A DNA stretch of 9,086 nucleotides from Chloroflexota bacterium (GTDB lineage Bacteria > Chloroflexota > Anaerolineae > Anaerolineales > Villigracilaceae): positions 1-9,086 of the forward strand of contig JACPVB010000271.1 of NCBI GenBank assembly GCA_016191985.1, in the 5' to 3' direction. Below are positions 5,099-9,086 of this stretch, piece by piece (position 1 is the stretch's first letter; every line of letters starts with the position of its first letter). A program made the position numbers and the translations under genes. Under the pieces are notes generated by a model. The model had not been told where the DNA came from. It searched no databases and worked only from the letters and a program-made list of their open reading frames with translations.

Positions 5099-5593
5099 AT
5101 GAAAAATAATGACCTGAATCGCCGTGACTTTATCAAAATGACAGCAGCCGCAATTGGCGGCCTGATTGGAACCGTGATCGGGATTCCTTCGGTGGCGTAT
5201 CTGCTCTCGCCATCCCTGCGTGCCGAAGAAGACGCCGACTCGATTGCTCTTGGTCCGCTTGAAAATTACCCGATTGGAGTCCCAACTCGTTTTGATTTCA
5301 CACGCACAAAAGTCAATGGCTGGGAACGGACGGCCACCAATTATGGCTTGTTCGTTTTCAGGAAAAGCGAGAGCGAAGTGCGGGTCTTTTCGGATATTTG
5401 TACCCACCTGGCCTGCCGCGTGAATTGGCACCCGGATATTCAACATTACATCAGCCCATGCCATGATGGTCACTTCGACATCACGGGAAAGAATATCAGC
5501 GGCCCGCCGCCGCGTCCATTGGATGAATTCATCACAAAAATCGAAGACGGAAATCTATTTGTCACATTGCCGCCTTTCAAACGAGATGCCTGA
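5099..5593 (+). CDS. Tat-exported Rieske iron-sulfur protein with a Cys-to-Ser ligand change
   Basis: A 164-residue protein with a twin-arginine signal/anchor (NRRDFIKM, then a hydrophobic helix at about 15-38) and a Rieske [2Fe-2S] domain (about 48-156). Overall it resembles QcrA-type Rieske subunits of menaquinol:cytochrome c reductases, including RxDFTRTKVNGW and SGPPPRPLDEF. Cluster motif one is intact: CTHLACRVNW (Cys101, His103, Cys106). Motif two, normally CPCH, reads SPCH: Ser119 stands where the ligand Cys belongs, while the disulfide Cys121 and ligand His122 remain. The codon is AGC, one base from TGC. No cytochrome b gene is adjacent, so it may serve a non-bc1 role. I choose the ATG at 5099 for its GAGG ribosome site and because it puts the Tat motif near the N-terminus. 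Confidence 0.88.
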   Translation: MKNNDLNRRDFIKMTAAAIGGLIGTVIGIPSVAYLLSPSLRAEEDADSIALGPLENYPIGVPTRFDFTRTKVNGWERTATNYGLFVFRKSESEVRVFSDICTHLACRVNWHPDIQHYISPCHDGHFDITGKNISGPPPRPLDEFITKIEDGNLFVTLPPFKRDA

Positions 5594-5606
5594 TTGGAGA
5601 AGAACA

Positions 5607-5855
5607 ATGAACAAAAAACATATCCTCATTATGATCCTCGGCTGTCTGCTGCCACTGGCTGGCCTTGCGGCTGTTTATCTATTTAAAGTGCCTGTCAACT
5701 CGGTGGTGCTGTTTGCGCTGGTATTGCTTTGTCCGCTGTCGCACCTGTTCATGATGGGACAAATGGGACACAGTCACGAAAACGAAGCGCATGGCGCGCA
5801 TGTCCATGCTGAGCGTGAAGACAGGAAAAATGATCAGCCGCCGCGACTTTCTTAA
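5607..5855 (+). CDS. Small His-rich membrane protein, DUF2933-like
   Basis: An 82-residue protein starting at the ATG preceded by GGAG at about 8 bases. It has two helices (about residues 5-25 and 30-50), then CPLSHLFMMGQMGHSHENEA and a hydrophilic tail rich in His (GHSHENEAHGAHVHAE), Met and acidic residues. The CPLxHLFMM plus His-rich tail is what I know from DUF2933-type small proteins, often found with copper or other heavy-metal resistance genes. The tail would be a good metal chelator; function is unproven. It follows the Rieske gene by 13 bases and overlaps the 5' end of the L,D-transpeptidase gene by 26 bases in another frame. Confidence 0.72.
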   Translation: MNKKHILIMILGCLLPLAGLAAVYLFKVPVNSVVLFALVLLCPLSHLFMMGQMGHSHENEAHGAHVHAEREDRKNDQPPRLS

Positions 5856-6912
5856 ATTGGCGGCGTTGGGCGCAGGCTCGTTGGCGTTCCGCCCATTTTC
5901 CAGACTCCTCCTGCCTGAGTTTCCCCAGGCAGATAAACTTGGCCGCGTCACAGTTGGCAAGGTGGATGTCTTCACACGCCCCGATGCAAACAGCCAGATC
6001 GTCGGCCCACTTTATCAAGATACCGTTGTGCCTTGGATTCGAGAGGCCATCGGTCCGATGCCTGGTCGAATTAATCAACGCTGGGTCGAAACGCCGTACG
6101 GATTTGTGTGGGGCGGACAGGTTCAACCTGTGGAAAATCAGCCCAACGTACCCATCACGAGTTTATCCACCACCAGCCTTGGCGCTGGGATGTGGGTTGA
6201 AGTCAGCGTCCCGTATGTGGATTTGATTTTGGATAACCCACCTGCGCGCGCGCCATGGCTGCAATATGCCGCTTCTATTAATTTGCCGGCACGCCTGTAT
6301 TACAGCCAAATTATCTGGGTCGATCAGATCCGCACCGACGAGTCGGGCCAGGTCTGGTATCGGCTCAATGAGAAATATGGCTCCGGCGATATTTTCTGGG
6401 GACAGGCAGAGGCCTTTCGCCCATTGACTGAGGAAGAGATTTCACCCATCAACCCTCAAGCCGAAGACAAGCGTATCGTCGTCAAAATCTGGGAACAAAC
6501 TCTTTCATGCTTCGAAGGGAATATCGAAGTTCATTTCGCAAAAATCTCCAGCGGCGCATTATATGACGCATCGGGCAGCCGCGTGGATGCCTGGTCCACA
6601 CCTGTGGGTGAATCCCCAATCTGGCGCAAGGCAATCTCCCTGCCGTTGAGCGGAGGCAGTGCATCGGCAGGTTGGAGTCTGCCGGCTGTGGGGTGGGTCA
6701 GTCTGTTCGTGGGGACTGGAGTCGCGATCCACTCCACGTATTGGCATAACAATTATGGCGAGCCGTCTTCGCGCGGTTGTGTCAATGCAAGGCCGCAGGA
6801 CGCGAAATGGATCTTTCGCTGGAGCCAGCCTCAGGTCCCATATGATCCGGGCGATGTGACCGTCGAATGGCCGGGCGGAACAGTTGTCAGAGTTGAGGAA
6901 AAAGTGATATAG
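5830..6912 (+). CDS. Tat-exported L,D-transpeptidase (YkuD-type)
   Basis: A 360-residue exported protein. The N-terminus MISRRDFLKLAALGAGSLAF is a twin-arginine signal. Residues about 36-210 form two repeated-looking modules (WVETPYGFVWGGQVQP; VWYRLNEKYGSGDIFWGQ), probably SH3-like wall-binding parts. The catalytic YkuD domain covers about 213-357: RIVVKIWEQTLSCFEGN at its start, STPVGESPI, and the active-site region VAIHSTYWHNNYGEPSSRGC with His301, His306 and nucleophile Cys317. The usual SHGC is SRGC here. The family makes 3-3 peptidoglycan cross-links or attaches proteins to peptidoglycan. I choose the ATG at 5830 because it begins the Tat signal and AGG lies just before it; in-frame ATGs at 5791 and 5800 are possible. 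It is the last gene of the operon. Confidence 0.85.
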   Translation: MISRRDFLKLAALGAGSLAFRPFSRLLLPEFPQADKLGRVTVGKVDVFTRPDANSQIVGPLYQDTVVPWIREAIGPMPGRINQRWVETPYGFVWGGQVQPVENQPNVPITSLSTTSLGAGMWVEVSVPYVDLILDNPPARAPWLQYAASINLPARLYYSQIIWVDQIRTDESGQVWYRLNEKYGSGDIFWGQAEAFRPLTEEEISPINPQAEDKRIVVKIWEQTLSCFEGNIEVHFAKISSGALYDASGSRVDAWSTPVGESPIWRKAISLPLSGGSASAGWSLPAVGWVSLFVGTGVAIHSTYWHNNYGEPSSRGCVNARPQDAKWIFRWSQPQVPYDPGDVTVEWPGGTVVRVEEKVI

Positions 6913-6930
6913 CCTCGCGAAAAGCTATAT
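6907..6930 (+). terminator. Weak hairpin at the end of the metal/redox operon
   Basis: Arms ATATAGC (6907-6913) and GCTATAT (6924-6930) pair over seven bases around a 10-base loop, and the left arm includes the stop codon of the L,D-transpeptidase gene. The stem is short and A/T-rich, and no clear T run follows, so it is at best a weak terminator or a transcript-stabilising structure. Confidence 0.3.
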
Positions 6931-6951
6931 TATCGGGGGTATCTCTGGCTG

Positions 6952-6960
6952 TGCTAAAAT
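6952..6960 (+). promoter_or_regulatory. Extended -10 promoter element before the histidine kinase gene
   Basis: TGCTAAAAT (6952-6960) matches an extended -10 (TGN plus TAAAAT, five of six to TATAAT). No good -35 is seen. Transcription would begin about 6967-6969, only 7-9 bases before the ATG at 6976, and no Shine-Dalgarno motif precedes that ATG. This predicts a very short or absent leader for the kinase mRNA. Confidence 0.4.
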
Positions 6961-6975
6961 CTCTGCAATTCACTC

Positions 6976-8379
6976 ATGGATATCCTCACCGCCTTTTTTG
7001 AAATCAACAAAGCCATTATCTATTTCGTGTACGGCCTTGCCTTTTTTGTCATGGGCTTGGTGGTGGCATTACAGAGCCGCCAATCTTCGCGGCTGGAACT
7101 GGCGCGCAGTTTGAACTGGTTGGCTGGTTTTGGCATTCTGCATGGATTGAACGAATGGGGCGATTTATTTATTCCTATTCAATCCACTTATCTGCCTGTC
7201 CCCGCGGTGAATCTCCTGTTCGTGCTTCAACTGGTACTGTTGGCGCTTTCTTTTACATCCCTGTTTGCATTCGGCGTTTCCTTATTGAAACCATTTGGAA
7301 TAAATAAATGGCTGGCTGCCGCGCCCACCGGGCTGTTTATCTTGTGGGTGTTTGCCACATTCTTTCTGCTTACTCCCATTTATCAGGATGAAACTACCTG
7401 GCATCATGTCTCCAATGCGTTGGCGCGTTATTTTATTGCCTTTCCCGGCGGACTTCTGGCAGCTTACAGTCTGCGTGAACATGCGAAGCGCCGCATCCTG
7501 CCGCTCAAAGTTCCCACGATCTATGCTGCCTTGCGTGTCAGCGGCATTGCACTCGGCGCGTATGCCATCCTGGGTGGATTATTTCCCCCGCCAATCCCAT
7601 TCTGGCCTGGCAACGTGATCAATGCCGATACGATCCAGATGTGGATTGGCATACCGCCCCTTGCTTTTCGAGCGTTAATCGGGCTTTTGCTTTCCGTTGC
7701 CACCATCCGCGCGTTGGAAATATTCAAACTGGAAACTGACCAGAGGATCGAGCTGCTGGAACGCGATTCAATTGTCAGCGCAGAACGAGAACGCCTCGCA
7801 CGGGACCTGCATGATGGTGCCATCCAGAAGGTTTATACTGCGGGACTGCTGGTCCAATCCGCCTCCAAACTGACCGAACCCCACAGCGAGCTTTCAAATC
7901 GAATGGAACGCGCGGCGGCGGCGCTCAACGATGCCATTGCGGACCTGCGAAGCAATTTGCAAACCCTGCACGAGGGGACGCCTGCTCAAATCGAGCCGCT
8001 GGTTGATTTGCTAAAACACGTTGCAGCAGATCCGCATTACACGACGATGGTCAATATCGAACTAACGACAAATCTAACACCCGAATCCAATCTTTCGCCT
8101 TTACGAAGCGGACACCTCATGGGAATGGTCAACGAGGCCATGTCGAATATCCTGCGCCATGCGCGCGCGCGCCATGTCCGCCTCAACGCGGAAAAGCAGG
8201 GAGCTTTTCTCAAGATTGTGGTTAAAGATGATGGGAACGGATTCACGCCAGTTCCTTCTTCGGGATATGGTCTGCGGAATATGCGTGACCGTGCCCGTCT
8301 GCTAAACGGCACGCTGGAAATAGACACGAAGCCTGGAAAAGGCACAACGATTATTTTAGAAATTCCCTGGGAAGATTAG
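6976..8379 (+). CDS. NarL-family membrane sensor histidine kinase
   Basis: A 467-residue kinase. Residues about 1-250 are a multi-pass membrane sensor with about seven helices, starting FEINKAIIYFVYGLAFFVMG and including SLNWLAGFGILHGLNEWGDL; its ligand is unknown. A short coiled-coil-like linker leads to a HisKA_3 dimerisation domain with ERLARDLHDGAIQKVY, phospho-acceptor His279, and a GHKL ATPase domain: N-box NEAMSNILRHA (Asn386), G1 DDGNGF (Asp419) and G2 GYGLRNMRDRA (Gly430-Gly432). It phosphorylates the response regulator encoded two bases downstream. The ATG at 6976 has no clear ribosome site but follows an extended -10 closely. Whether it controls the neighbouring operon is open. Confidence 0.92.
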   Translation: MDILTAFFEINKAIIYFVYGLAFFVMGLVVALQSRQSSRLELARSLNWLAGFGILHGLNEWGDLFIPIQSTYLPVPAVNLLFVLQLVLLALSFTSLFAFGVSLLKPFGINKWLAAAPTGLFILWVFATFFLLTPIYQDETTWHHVSNALARYFIAFPGGLLAAYSLREHAKRRILPLKVPTIYAALRVSGIALGAYAILGGLFPPPIPFWPGNVINADTIQMWIGIPPLAFRALIGLLLSVATIRALEIFKLETDQRIELLERDSIVSAERERLARDLHDGAIQKVYTAGLLVQSASKLTEPHSELSNRMERAAAALNDAIADLRSNLQTLHEGTPAQIEPLVDLLKHVAADPHYTTMVNIELTTNLTPESNLSPLRSGHLMGMVNEAMSNILRHARARHVRLNAEKQGAFLKIVVKDDGNGFTPVPSSGYGLRNMRDRARLLNGTLEIDTKPGKGTTIILEIPWED

Positions 8380-8381
8380 CG

Positions 8382-9044
8382 ATGAAAAAGATACGCGTAT
8401 TTATTGTAGACGATCACCACATTGTTCGTATGGGATTGATGACGATCATCAATGATCGCCCGGATATGGAGGTGGTGGGGGACGCCAGCAATTCAACAGA
8501 TGCCCTGCGGGAAGTGGAGCGGCTTCACCCCGACGTAGTGTTAATGGATATCCGCCTGCCGGGCGAGAGCGGCATCGAAGCCACAAGTCGGATTTCGAAG
8601 TTCTTCCCAAATTCAAAAGTGGTCATGCTCACATCCTTCGCGGATGACAGCATGATCTTTCGAGCGATCAGCGCGGGGGCTGTGGGATACGTCTTGAAAC
8701 AGGTTGAGGATGAGGAATTATTCAGAGCGATCACGGTGGCAGCACGCGGAGATTCAGCCCTCGATCCGTCTGTGACCTCGAAATTGATCGCGCGCGTGCG
8801 CGAGGCTGAGCACAAAAGCGACGAAGACGCCTTCCGCGATTTGTCTGAGCGCGAACTGGATGTGCTCAACTTGGTGTCGAAAGGCAAGACCAATGCCGAA
8901 ATTGCAGAAAGCCTGAACCTGAGTGACAGAACCGTTGGGAATTACGTTGGTACGATTCTACAAAAGCTTCACCTAACCAACCGCATCGAACTGGCAACCT
9001 ACGCAGTGGAGCATCATCTTTCCGACCGTATGGCAAAAGAGTAA
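8382..9044 (+). CDS. NarL/FixJ-type response regulator with LuxR DNA-binding domain
   Basis: A 220-residue regulator. The receiver domain (about 1-120) shows the acidic pair Asp10-Asp11 (FIVDDHH), phospho-acceptor Asp56 (VVLMDIRLPG), Thr84 (VVMLTS) and Lys106 (YVLKQ). A linker leads to a GerE/LuxR helix-turn-helix (about 153-218) with LSERELDVLNLVSKGKTNAE and the recognition part LSDRTVGNYVGTILQKL. All key residues are present, so it should be activated by phosphorylation from the kinase just upstream, two bases away. Targets cannot be read from the sequence; the repeated dyads in this window are one option. Confidence 0.94.
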   Translation: MKKIRVFIVDDHHIVRMGLMTIINDRPDMEVVGDASNSTDALREVERLHPDVVLMDIRLPGESGIEATSRISKFFPNSKVVMLTSFADDSMIFRAISAGAVGYVLKQVEDEELFRAITVAARGDSALDPSVTSKLIARVREAEHKSDEDAFRDLSERELDVLNLVSKGKTNAEIAESLNLSDRTVGNYVGTILQKLHLTNRIELATYAVEHHLSDRMAKE

Positions 9045-9068
9045 GATTCAGCACGAGGTTTTTGTACC

Positions 9069-9084
9069 GCAACATTTATGTTGC
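9069..9084 (+). terminator. Small hairpin at the right edge
   Basis: GCAACA (9069-9074) and TGTTGC (9079-9084) pair over six bases around TTTA, 24 bases after the response regulator stop. What follows is cut off by the window edge, so a T run cannot be judged. It could be a terminator for the kinase-regulator unit or the edge of another repeat. Confidence 0.3.
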
Positions 9085-9086
9085 CA

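Noticed and set aside
4940..5473. 177-codon open frame on the minus strand
   Set aside because: It is antisense to the lipoprotein and Rieske genes, both of which have signal peptides, motifs and ribosome sites.
8158..8181. Alternating GC run (possible Z-DNA) and repeated GCGCCATG in the kinase gene
   Set aside because: It falls in the codons for RHARARHVR near the ATPase N-box and is explained by Ala/Arg codons.
1..9086. CRISPR arrays, tRNA or rRNA genes, insertion sequences
   Set aside because: No regularly spaced identical repeats, no tRNA-like or rRNA-like sequence, and no transposase or integrase reading frame were seen.

Overview
The window looks like a chromosomal segment of a Chloroflexota bacterium, most likely of the Anaerolineae type. 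This is a guess from protein style and gene content (menaquinone-type succinate dehydrogenase anchors, Gram-positive/Chloroflexota-like Rieske protein, Tat-exported proteins, many small metal-site membrane proteins); no rRNA or marker gene is present to prove it. All genes lie in two divergent blocks that meet in a 222-bp intergenic region at 3892-4113.

Minus-strand block (1-3891), in order of transcription: a CcdA-type thiol-electron transporter (3891-3130), a rhodanese-domain lipoprotein (2964-2551), a membrane-anchored mono-heme cytochrome c (2366-1881), a 65-residue Cys-bearing membrane protein (1702-1505), a prolipoprotein diacylglyceryl transferase homologue (1489-698), and the two membrane anchors of succinate dehydrogenase, sdhC (659-255) and sdhD (252 to beyond the left edge). 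Gaps between the first four genes are long and hold repeats and hairpins: a CCGTG-type inverted repeat at 3011-3104, a REP-like 90-bp inverted repeat at 2451-2540, and two perfect hairpins at 1777-1833. The last four genes are closely packed and probably one transcript.

Plus-strand block (4114-6912): a tightly packed, partly overlapping set of five genes. These are a four-helix membrane protein with a CCxHHxxD motif, a lipoprotein with conserved-looking His residues, a Tat-exported Rieske protein, a small His-rich DUF2933-like membrane protein, and a Tat-exported L,D-transpeptidase. A separate two-gene unit follows: a NarL-type sensor histidine kinase (6976-8379) with its LuxR-type response regulator (8382-9044).

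Taken together, the central part looks like an extracytoplasmic metal/thiol/redox module. CcdA would supply reducing equivalents outward, the rhodanese and cytochrome c act at the outer membrane face, Lgt would lipidate the two lipoproteins, and three small proteins carry Cys/His clusters typical of soft-metal handling. That joint role is inference.

The most striking observation is that the CcdA protein is circularly permuted: the segment that is normally transmembrane helix 1 (LSPCVLP motif) is at the C-terminus, after helices 2-6, and an in-frame stop just upstream rules out a missed N-terminus. Second, the Rieske protein has Ser in place of one cluster-ligand Cys. Third, an ATAAGC...GCTTAT dyad recurs at similar distances upstream of three different genes.
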